NCBI RefSeq assembly: GCF_014635185.1
Contig: NZ_BMCM01000001.1
Span: forward strand, 1,178,001 to 1,242,000
Direction of reading: 5' to 3'
DNA length: 64,000 nucleotides
DNA from: Microbacterium murale
GTDB lineage: Bacteria > Actinomycetota > Actinomycetes > Actinomycetales > Microbacteriaceae
Shown here: one piece after another, positions 27,631 through 36,782 of the stretch
Position numbering within the stretch: position 1 is the first letter of the stretch
Layout: every line of letters begins with the position of its first letter
Program-made: the position numbers and the translations under genes
Notes under the pieces: model-generated
The model's input: only the letters and a program-made list of their open reading frames with translations
What the model was told of the DNA's origin: nothing
The model's database searches: none

Positions 27631-28165
27631 GCTTGCTCCAAGGTCGAACGTTGATTGTTTGGGTCGCTAACGCGTCAATTCGATCTGCATCGTGGAGAGC
27701 GAACGCGGTCAAGCGTTGGCGCACCAGGCATCTACAGCGTTCACAGATGCGTCACTGATCCTCGATGGCTTCTCGGCCACCCGTAGCGGACAGGCCCGAG
27801 GATTTTTACGTCGACAATCAATCTAATTGCGTCGATGATCGCCGTCAAGCCATCCACGTTCCGATCCGGAGGCCGGTAGTCGCAGGCGCCAGCATCCGGA
27901 GGCGGTGCGCGCCGTCGCTCTCGTCACCGCCCGAAGCTGAACTCCAACGTCGGTGGTGATTGAAGCCGGTCAGGTGAACGCACACGGCGCCACCCGGTCG
28001 GTCGATTTGCTTCAGCAGTACCGCGGTCGAGTGCCTCATGGGTCGGGTCGTTTTAGACGTCGAATCGCGCGCCAGGCACCGTTGGGGCCATCGAGTCCGA
28101 TGTTGCTCACCTATTCGAGGGGGCGACCCAGGCTGAGGAAGTGCTGCCTTCTAGCATCTCGCGGA
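27631..28165. other. Regulatory stretch between aldehyde dehydrogenase and ROK genes
   Basis: About 535 bases with no credible gene. It holds the upstream region of the aldehyde dehydrogenase gene, including candidate operator C at 27801-27824, and the 3' flank of the ROK gene. Short frames here are shadows. Confidence 0.4.
27801..27824 (-). promoter_or_regulatory. Candidate operator C upstream of aldehyde dehydrogenase
   Basis: On the minus strand this reads AGATTGATTGTCGACGTAAA and on. It keeps the TTGA, GTCGAC and TAA elements of operators A and B but loses the symmetric TGA-GAG-TCA centre. It is a weaker member of the set, and about 170 bases from the start codon. Confidence 0.35.
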
Positions 28166-29383
28166 CTATGCAATGACTCGGGCGTCAACGCGTTCCGGCG
28201 CGAGTGCTTGGTTTATCGCTGCCAGGGCCGCGCCTCGCAGACCTGCGTTGTCACCCAGATGTGAGCGTTCGAGTCGGATCTCGCGCGCTGACGCTGGTAG
28301 CGCATCGCGAATGATCCCTTCTTGCAGCCCTGCGAAGAAGGAGTCGCCGGCTTCGACGAGATATCCCCATACGGCAATCACGTCGGGGTTCAGCATGTTT
28401 ATCGCAGTGGCCAGCACCTTGCCGATGGTCAGGCCTGCGCGACGGACGATGCGGCTCGCTTCGGGTACGCCTCTGCTGGCGAGCTCGGCGACGTCTCGAG
28501 CTGTGTCGACCGCTATGCCTTCTGCGGTGAGTTGCTCGGCCAGTGCCTTCCCGCTTGCGACGGTGTTTAGGCACCCGACAGAACCACAGGCGCAGAGGCG
28601 GTCGTTGCCAGTGATCTTGATGTGCCCGATTTCCCCGAACTGCCCGGCGGCGCCTTGGACGATGGTTCCGTCGATAGCGAGTCCGGCCGCGATAACGGTG
28701 CCCACCTTCAGGCTGACCAGTACTTTCGGGTTAACCGTCATAGTCGTGAGCTCGCCGACAGCGATGCAGTTAACGTCCTTGTCGACCAATGCCATGCAAC
28801 CGAACTCGGCCTCGAGTCGAGTGCGCAAGCCTTCAACCCAGGTGGCGCCAGGTTTCCCCGCGTGCGCTTGATGCCCAATTTCAAGATCCCCGGGCAGTCC
28901 AATCCCTATCGCAAAAAGCTGACGAGGATCCGTTGTATCGAGCGCGTCGGCGAAGGCCTTCCGAAGTAGGCCCTCGAGATCGTCCAGTCCGTTAGCCTGC
29001 AGGTCCAACTGCACCTGAGTGGACCAAACCACGTTGCCCGCAAGGTCCGTCAGTGCAACCATGGTGCCGCTCATCCCGACGTGAGCCGCCAGGACACTGC
29101 CCGCCTTAGCGTTGAAAGCAAACCGGCCGGCTGGTCGTCCGCGTCCAGCTGTCGGCTCGTCGTCTGCGAAGTTGATCAGAGCCGCCCCGAGTAGCGTCTG
29201 TATGCGATCCGTCACAGTAGATCTCGCGACGCCGAACTCGCGAGCAAGCTCGCTGATCGTCTGCGCACGCCCGTCACGAATCTGTTCAAGCACCTCACCG
29301 GGGCTCACCTGCAGGGGTTGCGCCCTTCGGGCGTCACCCCGGACGGTGGCGGGAGAGCTAGGCACATCTGTATCGAACACCAT
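28166..29383 (-). CDS. ROK family transcriptional repressor
   Basis: About 405 residues. An N-terminal winged helix (ELAREFGVARSTVTDRIQTL) is joined to a ROK domain with the zinc motif CACGSVGCLNTVASG and GQFGEIGHIKI. These proteins sense a sugar, sugar phosphate or related ligand. ATG 29383 is chosen; a TTG at 29425 would add 14 residues. It is divergent from the operon at 29525, and the 140 bases between hold strong inverted repeats. It is the natural regulator of the aldehyde dehydrogenase, ABC importer and catabolic operons. Confidence 0.9.
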   Translation of the reverse strand: MVFDTDVPSSPATVRGDARRAQPLQVSPGEVLEQIRDGRAQTISELAREFGVARSTVTDRIQTLLGAALINFADDEPTAGRGRPAGRFAFNAKAGSVLAAHVGMSGTMVALTDLAGNVVWSTQVQLDLQANGLDDLEGLLRKAFADALDTTDPRQLFAIGIGLPGDLEIGHQAHAGKPGATWVEGLRTRLEAEFGCMALVDKDVNCIAVGELTTMTVNPKVLVSLKVGTVIAAGLAIDGTIVQGAAGQFGEIGHIKITGNDRLCACGSVGCLNTVASGKALAEQLTAEGIAVDTARDVAELASRGVPEASRIVRRAGLTIGKVLATAINMLNPDVIAVWGYLVEAGDSFFAGLQEGIIRDALPASAREIRLERSHLGDNAGLRGAALAAINQALAPERVDARVIA

Positions 29384-29446
29384 GAACTCATGGTAATAAG
29401 TCGAAGCGCTGCAGAACAGTCGCAACGCCTGAGCTATCGACGGCAG

Positions 29447-29488
29447 TTGACAAACTGCGTCAACATAAATATGTTGAGAGTCAACATA
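29447..29488 (+). promoter_or_regulatory. Promoter and operator B of the 29525 operon
   Basis: A near-consensus -35 TTGACA (29447-29452) is followed by a 17-base spacer and -10 TATGTT (29470-29475). Three half-sites overlap it: TCAACATA (29460-29467), TATGTTGA (29470-29477) and TCAACATA (29481-29488). Each neighbouring pair forms a perfect 8-base inverted repeat. A repressor bound here would cover the -10 and the start of transcription. A related GACTCTCA follows at about 29502-29509. Confidence 0.75.
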
Positions 29489-29524
29489 AATCGAGATGAT
29501 TGACTCTCAGAGACGAGGAGCAGC

Positions 29525-30361
29525 ATGGCGCTTACCCGGTTGCAAGTTATCCAGGCGCTGCGCGCCGAGGTGTCCGATGGGCGGGCCATCGTCGGCGCAG
29601 GCGCCGGTACGGGCATCTCCGCGAAGTTCATCGAAAAGGGCGGCGCTGACCTGATCATCATCTACAACTCGGGCCGATTCCGGATGGCCGGCCACAGCTC
29701 CATGTGCGGGTTGCTGCCTCTCGGTGACGCCAACGCGATCGTTCTGGAGATGGGGGAGCGCGAGGTGCTGCCCGTTGTGAAGCACGTGCCCGTGATCGCT
29801 GGTGTGAACGGTACGGATCCGACTCGCGACCTCGGTCTGTTCCTCACCAAGATCAAGGACGCAGGCTTCTCCGGGGTGAACAACTTCCCCACTGTCGGAC
29901 TGTTCGACGGCCGGATTCGTCGTGAACTTGAAGCATCCGGGATGGGTTTCGAGCGGGAAGTCGAGATGATCGCCGCCGCTCACGCACTCGATCTCTTCAC
30001 CGTCGTCTATGTGTTTACTCCGGAAGAAGCGGTCGCGATGGTAGATGCCGGCGCGGATGCCGTCATCGCGCATATGGGTCTCACCGTCGGAGGCAGCATC
30101 GGAATGGATGAGGACGGCGCTTTCAGCTTGGACGACGCCGTCGATCGAGTGAACGCGATCGGGGACGCGGTGCTCTCCAGACGCGGTGATGTCATTCTGC
30201 TCTGCCACGGCGGCCCGATCGCCACCCCCGCGGATGCCGAGTACGTCATGACGAGAACAAACAGCGTGGGCTTCGTCGGCGCTTCCAGCATGGAACGGCT
30301 TCCCGTTGAGGAAGCATTGATCAACGTGACCACCGACTTCAAGAACGCAAGGACGGCCTGA
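29525..30361 (+). CDS. Phosphoenolpyruvate hydrolase-like TIM-barrel protein
   Basis: A 278-residue protein beginning MALTRLQVIQALRAEV, then AIVGAGAGTGISAKFIEKGG and LIIIYNSGRFRMAGHSS, the conserved start of the PEP-hydrolase-like / TIM-barrel family. The same domain forms the C-terminal half of the plant Tm-1 protein, whose N-terminal half matches the gene at 31178 in this operon. The reaction is unknown; a phosphoenolpyruvate-mutase-type C-C or C-P chemistry is possible by fold. First gene of a five-gene operon with GAGGAG upstream. Confidence 0.88.
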   Translation: MALTRLQVIQALRAEVSDGRAIVGAGAGTGISAKFIEKGGADLIIIYNSGRFRMAGHSSMCGLLPLGDANAIVLEMGEREVLPVVKHVPVIAGVNGTDPTRDLGLFLTKIKDAGFSGVNNFPTVGLFDGRIRRELEASGMGFEREVEMIAAAHALDLFTVVYVFTPEEAVAMVDAGADAVIAHMGLTVGGSIGMDEDGAFSLDDAVDRVNAIGDAVLSRRGDVILLCHGGPIATPADAEYVMTRTNSVGFVGASSMERLPVEEALINVTTDFKNARTA

Positions 30362-30363
30362 CC

Positions 30364-31167
30364 ATGACCTCTGCCAACACCTTCGAATGGAACCAGGTCG
30401 GGGCGGGCCTTGCCGATTCGGTCACGCTGATCGCTGGCGGCGCTCGAGGAACGGGTGCGACTATCGCGGAGAACCTGCTCCAGCTCGGCGGCTCGGTGGC
30501 GGTTTGTGACATCAACCCGAAACATCTCGACGACGCCCGCGACCGATTCGCTAGCCACGGTGACCGCATCTTGATGCTCACCGCGGATTGCACCGTCGCC
30601 AGCGACGTAACTCGTGTCGCGGCCGAGACCTCGGATCAGTTCGGTCGTCTCACAAACATGGTCTACGCGGCAGGGGCATACCGGGCGCAGCGGCCCACCC
30701 TCGAGATCTCCGCCGACGAGTGGGACCTGATCGTTGACTCCAATTTGAAGGGAGCGTTCCTTACTGCTCAGGCTGTCATTCCACACATGATCAACGCTGG
30801 CGGCGGCGCCATCGTCAGCATCTCCTCTCTTGCCGGGCGAACCACCAGTCCTTTTCTCGGAGTTCACTACACCGCCGCGAAAGCCGGCATCCTCGGCCTC
30901 ACCCGCCACATCGCCAAAGAATTTGGTCATCAGAACATCCGCGCGAACTCCATCTGCCCCGGCGGCATCACCGGGCAACGGATGAATGACCTCCTTCACG
31001 ACCTGCACCGCGAATCCGACCTCGTCCAGCTCGCTGATCAAACACCTTTAGGGCGCAACGTCGAGGAGCTCGACGTTGCAGGTGTCGTCCTGTTCCTGTT
31101 GTCAGACCTGTCCAGGTTCGTCACTGGAGCAACGGTCGACGTCAACGGCGGAATCCTCACCATCTAA
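30364..31167 (+). CDS. SDR family oxidoreductase
   Basis: A 267-residue short-chain dehydrogenase. The cofactor loop is LIAGGARGTGATIAENL, and D in VAVCDIN suggests NAD preference. The catalytic serine is in IVSISSLAG and the Tyr/Lys pair in YTAAKAG. It begins three bases after the TIM-barrel gene. It is likely to oxidise a hydroxyl group of the operon's substrate. Confidence 0.92.
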   Translation: MTSANTFEWNQVGAGLADSVTLIAGGARGTGATIAENLLQLGGSVAVCDINPKHLDDARDRFASHGDRILMLTADCTVASDVTRVAAETSDQFGRLTNMVYAAGAYRAQRPTLEISADEWDLIVDSNLKGAFLTAQAVIPHMINAGGGAIVSISSLAGRTTSPFLGVHYTAAKAGILGLTRHIAKEFGHQNIRANSICPGGITGQRMNDLLHDLHRESDLVQLADQTPLGRNVEELDVAGVVLFLLSDLSRFVTGATVDVNGGILTI

Positions 31168-31177
31168 GCCGCCGCCG

Positions 31178-32416
31178 ATGACTACCGTCCTTCTGCTCGC
31201 TGCCCTCGACACTAAGGGTGCCGACGCGGCTTTCATTCAGACTCGCATCCGAGAGCACGGACTCAACGTAACTCTCGTCGACACGGGAGTTCTGGGACAG
31301 CCGTCGTTGACGGCCACGATCTCACGCGATCAGGTCGCCGCTGCGGGTGGCACAACGATTGCCGACCTCGTATCTGCGCAGGACCGCGGTCAGGCCGTCG
31401 CAATTATGGCGAAGGGTGCGGCCATTGAGGTCGAGCGTCTCATCCGTGAAGACGGTGCCGTGGGCGTGTTCGGCATCGGCGGCGGCGCTGGCACGTCGGT
31501 CGCCGCGGCGGCCATGCGCAACCTCCCGCTGGGGATCCCCAAAGTAGTCCTCAGTACTGTCGCGTCCGGGGATACGTCTGCCTACGTCGGCACCTCCGAC
31601 ATCGTCATGTTTCCGTCGATCGTCGATGTCGCCGGCGTCAACCGGATCAGCGCCATCACGTATACCCGGGCCGCCGACGCGTTCGCCGGAATGGTCAACG
31701 GGCAAAAGATTGAGCCCACCTCTGCACCAACCAGGCCGCTGATTGCGGCATCGATGTTCGGAGTCACAACCCCCGCGATCTTGCACGCACAGCAACTCCT
31801 GGAAAACGCCGGGTACGAAGTGGTTGTCTTCCATGCAACCGGCGTCGGTGGGCGCGCGATGGAAAGTCTGATTCGACAAGGGCTTGTCGACGCCGTCCTT
31901 GACCTGACCACAACCGAAGTAACGGATGACATCGTCGGAGGCATTCTCAGTGCGGGGCCGGAACGGTTGACCGCAGCTGCAGAAGCCGGCGTGCCCCAAG
32001 TGGTTTCTGTCGGCGCTACCGACATGGCCAATTTCGGCCCCCTGGACACCGTCCCGCCTCAGCACCGGGAACGCAACCTCTATCAGCACAACAGCGAGAA
32101 CACCCTGATGCGCATCAACCCCGACGAAGCTCGACAGGTGGGCGTGTCAATCGCTGTCCGGCTCAACCATGCCACTGCACCCGCCATCATTTTGCTGCCC
32201 TCCCTGGGCGTGTCGGTCATGGACGCCGCAGGGAAGGGCTTCGACGACCCCGTAGCGCGCCGCGCGCTCGAGGACGCCCTCGCCGAAACGCTCGAGAACC
32301 CTCTCGTGCAGATCAAAAAGCTGAATATACACATCAACGACCACTCATTCGCCGAACTCGCAGTTACCGATCTGATCGGCCTACTTTCCTCATCCACATC
32401 GACGGAGATGCCATGA
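31178..32416 (+). CDS. Tm-1-like ATP-binding domain protein (UPF0261)
   Basis: A 412-residue protein starting MTTVLLLAALDTKGADAAFI, the hallmark of UPF0261/Tm-1-like proteins. GIGGGAGTSVAAAAMRNLPL, VSTVASGDTSAYVGTSDI and VFHATGVGGRAMESL are further family motifs. In plants and fungi this domain is fused to a PEP-hydrolase-like TIM barrel, here a separate gene at 29525. Start codon ATG 31178 follows the SDR stop by about 10 bases; an upstream start at 31076 would overlap the SDR gene. The enzymatic activity is not established. Confidence 0.9.
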   Translation: MTTVLLLAALDTKGADAAFIQTRIREHGLNVTLVDTGVLGQPSLTATISRDQVAAAGGTTIADLVSAQDRGQAVAIMAKGAAIEVERLIREDGAVGVFGIGGGAGTSVAAAAMRNLPLGIPKVVLSTVASGDTSAYVGTSDIVMFPSIVDVAGVNRISAITYTRAADAFAGMVNGQKIEPTSAPTRPLIAASMFGVTTPAILHAQQLLENAGYEVVVFHATGVGGRAMESLIRQGLVDAVLDLTTTEVTDDIVGGILSAGPERLTAAAEAGVPQVVSVGATDMANFGPLDTVPPQHRERNLYQHNSENTLMRINPDEARQVGVSIAVRLNHATAPAIILLPSLGVSVMDAAGKGFDDPVARRALEDALAETLENPLVQIKKLNIHINDHSFAELAVTDLIGLLSSSTSTEMP

Positions 32417-33477
32417 CCCAAATTCACCGACCCTTCCGCCTCGCGCTCGTCGGGCCCGGGCGCATCGCCGAAGCCCACCTTGAAGCAGTGACCGCCGCCT
32501 CCGACGTCGCCCAGCTGATCGCGATCGCCGGAGTCCCCGACGAGATTCAACGCACCACGGAACTGCAGCAGCGCTTCGGTGCACGACGATCAGAGACCAC
32601 AGTCCAAGCGATCATCGAGGCAGACGACGTCGACGCCGTCATTCTCACTGTTCCCAACCATCTCCACGCGCCTCTCGCCATCCCCCTTCTAGAAGCCGGA
32701 AAACACGTACTCATCGAGAAGCCCCTCGCCACTCGCACCGCCGACGCCTTGGCCATCGCGGCGGCCGCGGACGAACACCAGCGCGTGGCGATGGTCGCTC
32801 ACTGCCGGCGCTTCTTCGACGGAGCGCAGGCCGCGCATCGATTCCTTAGCGAGCCGGGGCGCGGGCCAGCAAGCACCGTCCACTACCTCGGCGTTTACGC
32901 CGATCACGCCGCTACGGCCTGGTGGAAGTCAGCTGCTGATACCGGCGGACTCGCGATCGGGCTCAACGGTCCGCACAGCATCGACACGAGCATCTGGCTG
33001 ACTGGCTCGCGGCCTGTGCGCGTATACGCGCGAAATCTACGACTCCGAGACCTCTGGGAAGGCGAAGACGAGGCCACAATCATCGTCGACTTCGAAGACG
33101 GCAGCACCGCGGTCAGCCACCTCTCGCTGAACGCACGTCCAGCCGTCAATCAGCGCTGGATCAACACCGATGCGCATTCGCTCTACCTTGAGGACGATCG
33201 ACGACTCCGCATCAATGGCGAACAGATAGTGGACGAAGCGACAACTCCCTATATCCACGGGGACAACGGCTTCCGTAGCCAGCTCCGTGAGTTCCTCTCC
33301 GCCTTGGCTGAGGGCAGGCAACCGAGTTCCTCCGCCCGATCAACCCTTCCGGTCGTTCAGGTCATGGAAGCCGCTCATCTCTCTAATACCACTGGATTGC
33401 CCGTAGAACTCGACGTCTCAGTCGCCGGGATACCTTCCGACGAAGGTGCGGCTCCCGCCAAACCCGCCGTCGCGTAG
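32413..33477 (+). CDS. Gfo/Idh/MocA family oxidoreductase
   Basis: A 354-residue NAD(P)-dependent oxidoreductase. The Rossmann motif LVGPGRIAEAHLEA opens the protein, and HVLIEKPLATRTADA carries the EKP motif with the catalytic lysine. The C-terminal alpha/beta domain includes GLNGPHSIDTSIWL with a conserved D/H. Members oxidise or reduce sugars, inositols and related compounds. Its ATG overlaps the end of the Tm-1-like gene by four bases. Confidence 0.92.
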   Translation: MTQIHRPFRLALVGPGRIAEAHLEAVTAASDVAQLIAIAGVPDEIQRTTELQQRFGARRSETTVQAIIEADDVDAVILTVPNHLHAPLAIPLLEAGKHVLIEKPLATRTADALAIAAAADEHQRVAMVAHCRRFFDGAQAAHRFLSEPGRGPASTVHYLGVYADHAATAWWKSAADTGGLAIGLNGPHSIDTSIWLTGSRPVRVYARNLRLRDLWEGEDEATIIVDFEDGSTAVSHLSLNARPAVNQRWINTDAHSLYLEDDRRLRINGEQIVDEATTPYIHGDNGFRSQLREFLSALAEGRQPSSSARSTLPVVQVMEAAHLSNTTGLPVELDVSVAGIPSDEGAAPAKPAVA

Positions 33478-33534
33478 CCGCCCCGGCCATCCCTCCCGCA
33501 AAGCCACAACGCAGTCACGATCAAGGACGCTCAC

Positions 33535-34890
33535 ATGACTACCGCAACCGAAGAATCTCCCAAGAAGTCGCTCTACCGAGCGGCGGCCGCCTCTTGGACA
33601 GGCATGGCCCTCGAGTCATACGACTTCTTGCTTTACGGGTCCGCCGCCGCCCTCGTCTTCAACAAGATCTTCTTCCCTGAGTTCGACCCTCTCGTCGGCA
33701 CCATGCTCGCGTTCGTCAGCTACGCACTTGGTTTCTTCATCCGCCCCCTTGGCGGGATCGTCTTCGGTCACTTCGGCGACAAGATCGGCCGGAAGAAGCT
33801 GATGATCATCAGCATCCTTCTTATGGGGATCGGCACCTTTTGCATCGGCCTGCTTCCGACGTACGCCGCTATCGGCATCTGGGCAGCAGTGCTGCTCAGC
33901 CTCCTCCGCATGCTGCAAGGGTTCGCGCTCGGCGGCGAATGGGGCGGCGCGATGCTCATCATCGCCGAACGGGTCCCCGGCCGACGACGAGGATTTTGGA
34001 CCGGCATCCCGGAGGGAGGAATTCCGTTCGGCAATCTCCTCGCCACCGCTGCCCTCGCTATTCTTACTGCAACACTGCCCGAAGAAGCCTTCCTAAGTTG
34101 GGGATGGCGAATCCCATTCCTCGCTTCCGCAGTTCTCGTGCTCGCCGGCCTCTGGATGCGTCTGCGGATCACCGACGCTCCACTTTTCATCGAGGCTCAA
34201 GAGAAGCCCGCCGAGCAGCCGAAAGCGCCCCTCGGCGAGGTTCTCCGTCACTACAAGAGGAACCTGCTCATCGCCGCAAGTGCCCGCCTGACCGAGAACA
34301 TCTCTTACTACGTCATCACCGCGTTCGTCATCGTGTACGTCGTCACTAACGACGCCGACGACCGGGCGCTAGTACTTTTCGCCCTCATCGTCGGGAACGT
34401 CGTTCAGGTCGTCGCCACACCCCTCTTTGGAGCGCTATCGGACCGGATAGGACGAAAGCCGGTCATCCTCTTCGGAGCGATCGGGATGGGCCTCTGGATC
34501 TTCGCTTTCTTCCCCCTGCTCGACACTCAGTCACCAGCGCTAGTCGGCGTCGCAGTCGTCGTGAGCCTGATCCTGCACTCGGCACTCTACGGACCTCAGG
34601 CCGCCTACTTCGCCGAGCAGTTCGACACAAACGTACGTTACACCGGGATGTCAGTCGCTGCACAGGTGACCACCGTCATCGGCGGGGCAATCGCGCCCCT
34701 CGTCGCGACCGCGCTGCTGAGCCACTACATGAGCTCAGTTCCGGTTTCCATCTACGTAGCTGTCGCCGCTGTGCTGACTGTCATTGGAACAGCCTTCGCG
34801 AAGGAAACAAACCGACGCGACCTGGCCGTCAACCAACGGAGGACCTTGAAGGGCGTCCCCGCATCGGCCAGAACTGAAGCCCTAGGCTGA
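33535..34890 (+). CDS. MFS transporter, metabolite:H+ symporter (MHS) family
   Basis: A 451-residue membrane protein with about twelve hydrophobic segments. SWTGMALESYDFLLYGSAAA is the MHS signature at helix 1, and GHFGDKIGRKKLMIISILLM is the loop 2-3 MFS motif, repeated as GALSDRIGRKPVILFGAI in the second half. MHS members take up citrate, alpha-ketoglutarate, shikimate, betaine and related acids with protons. It ends the operon and is probably its uptake system. Confidence 0.92.
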   Translation: MTTATEESPKKSLYRAAAASWTGMALESYDFLLYGSAAALVFNKIFFPEFDPLVGTMLAFVSYALGFFIRPLGGIVFGHFGDKIGRKKLMIISILLMGIGTFCIGLLPTYAAIGIWAAVLLSLLRMLQGFALGGEWGGAMLIIAERVPGRRRGFWTGIPEGGIPFGNLLATAALAILTATLPEEAFLSWGWRIPFLASAVLVLAGLWMRLRITDAPLFIEAQEKPAEQPKAPLGEVLRHYKRNLLIAASARLTENISYYVITAFVIVYVVTNDADDRALVLFALIVGNVVQVVATPLFGALSDRIGRKPVILFGAIGMGLWIFAFFPLLDTQSPALVGVAVVVSLILHSALYGPQAAYFAEQFDTNVRYTGMSVAAQVTTVIGGAIAPLVATALLSHYMSSVPVSIYVAVAAVLTVIGTAFAKETNRRDLAVNQRRTLKGVPASARTEALG

Positions 34891-35054
34891 AGGACTGTAC
34901 GGCGAGGTGACCGCAGGCGTGGTCAATCTACTCGACAGCCGACGTTCTCACGTACCGCCGCCGCGAGCCCGCTCCCCACTCTCGGCATGCGGGTGCTTGC
35001 GCCTCACCACAGCTGGCGCGCCTGGTGGGGTCGTAATCGAAAGGGTGGGCAGTG

Positions 35055-35489
35055 ATGGACGTGGGCAGTCTTGATGCGCACGGACTACGAACGCGCCGCA
35101 AGGTCATGGGAGACGACCATGTAAATGCTTCAGTCAATGATGCCACCCCGTTCACTGAGGACATCCAAGTCCTCGTAACCAAATACGCGTGGGGTGACGT
35201 GTGGAGTCGGCCAGGCCTTTCTCTCCGAGACAGGAGCATCGTGACAGTATCCATGCTCGTCGCCCTCAATCGCCCCCAAGAACTGAGAGGCCACATTCGG
35301 GGTGCGCTGAATAACGGCGTGACAGTCACCGAGCTCCGAGAGATGCTTCTTCAGGCCGCTATCTATTGCGGCGCTCCCGCTGCGCTCGACAGCTTTCGAG
35401 TCGCGGTGAGCGTGTTGGACGAGCTAAACGACGGCAGAGAGACGTTGCAGCCTAGTCCGACCTCCGGGACGGAAGCCGTCGACCAATAA
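35055..35489 (+). CDS. Carboxymuconolactone decarboxylase family protein
   Basis: A 144-residue protein. LSLRDRSIVTVSMLVALNRP and ELREMLLQAAIYCGAPAALD are the CMD signatures. It resembles 4-carboxymuconolactone decarboxylase of the protocatechuate branch, but the family also includes AhpD-like peroxidase partners; only one cysteine is visible, so an AhpD-type CxxC role is unlikely. ATG 35055 follows GTG 35052; AAGGGTGGG precedes both. It stands after the MHS transporter on the same strand. Confidence 0.87.
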   Translation: MDVGSLDAHGLRTRRKVMGDDHVNASVNDATPFTEDIQVLVTKYAWGDVWSRPGLSLRDRSIVTVSMLVALNRPQELRGHIRGALNNGVTVTELREMLLQAAIYCGAPAALDSFRVAVSVLDELNDGRETLQPSPTSGTEAVDQ

Positions 35490-35609
35490 AAAACCGATCA
35501 AACGTCAAAAACGTTGCCACAGCTAGCCGGAATGGCGGTCCCAGTGGAGAGTCGTCGTTTGCCAGCGGCATGAGGACTCTTCTAGTTGCTTGATGGCGCG
35601 TGTATAGCT

Positions 35610-35652
35610 ACTTATAGGCATGTATAGCGAATCGCTATACATGCCTATAAGT
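35610..35652. repeat. Perfect 43-base palindrome
   Basis: Two 21-base arms (35610-35630 and 35632-35652) match perfectly around one central base. The inner part is TGTATAGCGA / TCGCTATACA. A third TGTATAGC lies at 35600-35608 or so. It sits between two convergent genes. It could be a terminator, but there is no T-run; a protein-binding or recombination site is as likely. Confidence 0.7.
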
Positions 35653-35662
35653 TCGTACAACC

Positions 35663-35702
35663 CCCGGGTGTGCACGCGACTGCCTGCATGCAGGCACCCG
35701 GG
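35663..35702. repeat. Nested palindrome
   Basis: CCCGGGTG (35663-35670) pairs with CACCCGGG (35695-35702), and between them TGCCTGCATGCAGGCA (35681-35696) is itself a perfect 16-base palindrome. Together with the 43-base palindrome 11 bases to the left this makes an unusual double hairpin between convergent genes. Confidence 0.6.
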
Positions 35703-35777
35703 GCCAGCTACTTGGCGAAGCGTTGGCGCTGGCGTTGGACACGCCGGCAGGCCGTCGAAGTTTCTCGGTCGATTCGA

Positions 35778-36737
35778 TCAAGCGGTCGCTGAAGACGAAT
35801 CCGGATCTGGCCCGTCGCCACTCGCCTCTCCGGCGTGCACACCGCAGAGCGTTGATACCCACATCTTGATCACGTACTGCCTCGCCGGAGACCCGCACAC
35901 CTCGCAAGTCACCGTGCTTTCCCACTCGGCCGCCCGAATAGCGTCCGTGAACGCCTCGTCGAAGCTCGACGGGTCTGCAGTCGGGTCGGCATAGAAGCTC
36001 AGCGCGCCGAACTTCGACTTCACCTGCTGCACGACATAGTTCGGAGCGATGGCGGACAGCTTTTCATCGAGCCGCCCCACTAGCGGGTACCAGCCGACTC
36101 CGACTTCGAGCAGCTCTGGCCAGCCGGGAGCGATCCGCTTGACGAGGCCTTGCAGTTCTGGTGGAAAGTCGTCCGTCATGTCACTTGTCTCGTTCTGTGG
36201 TCGCATGAAGTTCGCGAGCCCGGCGATGGTCTCGAACTCGGTTCCGCATGCGCGGCGTGCGGCGTCGCGGGCCTGTTGGCGACGCCGCGACCTCTCGCGA
36301 AACTCGCGACCGACCCGCAGGCTGCGCATGACGCCACTATCAAAACTGATCATTCCTCGTCGGCGCCACTCGATTGCTGCGTGGCCACGAAAGCCCGCAA
36401 TCGCGCGGCGCCGCTCCATGAAATCTAGGTTCCGTGGCAGAGGGCCAGGGAGCCCGTCGGAGTCCGGTAGGAGGTAGGTGAAGAGTTCGGCGAACGTGGG
36501 ACCCGATGCTGTGCGCCGGCGAGTTTGGGCGATGAAGATCGCTGCGGCCAGCGCCCACTGCTCCGCCGTGTCGTCACCGGTGAAGTCCTCGAACATGTAC
36601 ACCCATTCGGCTGGCGGCGGCGAGTCGATGTCCTGCCACCAGATCGGGTACGACTCAGGCATCTCATCCATCACAATCGCGGTCGCTTGCACGGGCCTTC
36701 CCGTGACGCGACCGCCTGTCATCGGGATGGGCAGCAC
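35778..36737 (-). CDS. Unknown protein beside XRE regulator
   Basis: Up to 319 residues. The N-terminal part is Trp/Arg-rich and ends in a basic stretch (REFRERSRRRQQARDAARRA). The C-terminal part has GWYPLVGRLDEKLSAIAPNY followed by VKSKFGALSFY and CEVCGSPARQ, a conserved pattern I have seen in unnamed bacterial proteins, with a CxxC that could bind zinc. The start is uncertain: ATG 36737, 36722 or 36671. It is divergent from the XRE regulator across a region with GTATGGC repeats and probably regulated by it. No function is assigned. Confidence 0.6.
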   Translation of the reverse strand: MLPIPMTGGRVTGRPVQATAIVMDEMPESYPIWWQDIDSPPPAEWVYMFEDFTGDDTAEQWALAAAIFIAQTRRRTASGPTFAELFTYLLPDSDGLPGPLPRNLDFMERRRAIAGFRGHAAIEWRRRGMISFDSGVMRSLRVGREFRERSRRRQQARDAARRACGTEFETIAGLANFMRPQNETSDMTDDFPPELQGLVKRIAPGWPELLEVGVGWYPLVGRLDEKLSAIAPNYVVQQVKSKFGALSFYADPTADPSSFDEAFTDAIRAAEWESTVTCEVCGSPARQYVIKMWVSTLCGVHAGEASGDGPDPDSSSATA

Positions 36738-36782
36738 ACGTGCAGAGGGAGCGGAGCGATCCGACGAGGACGAGATTGTTTC

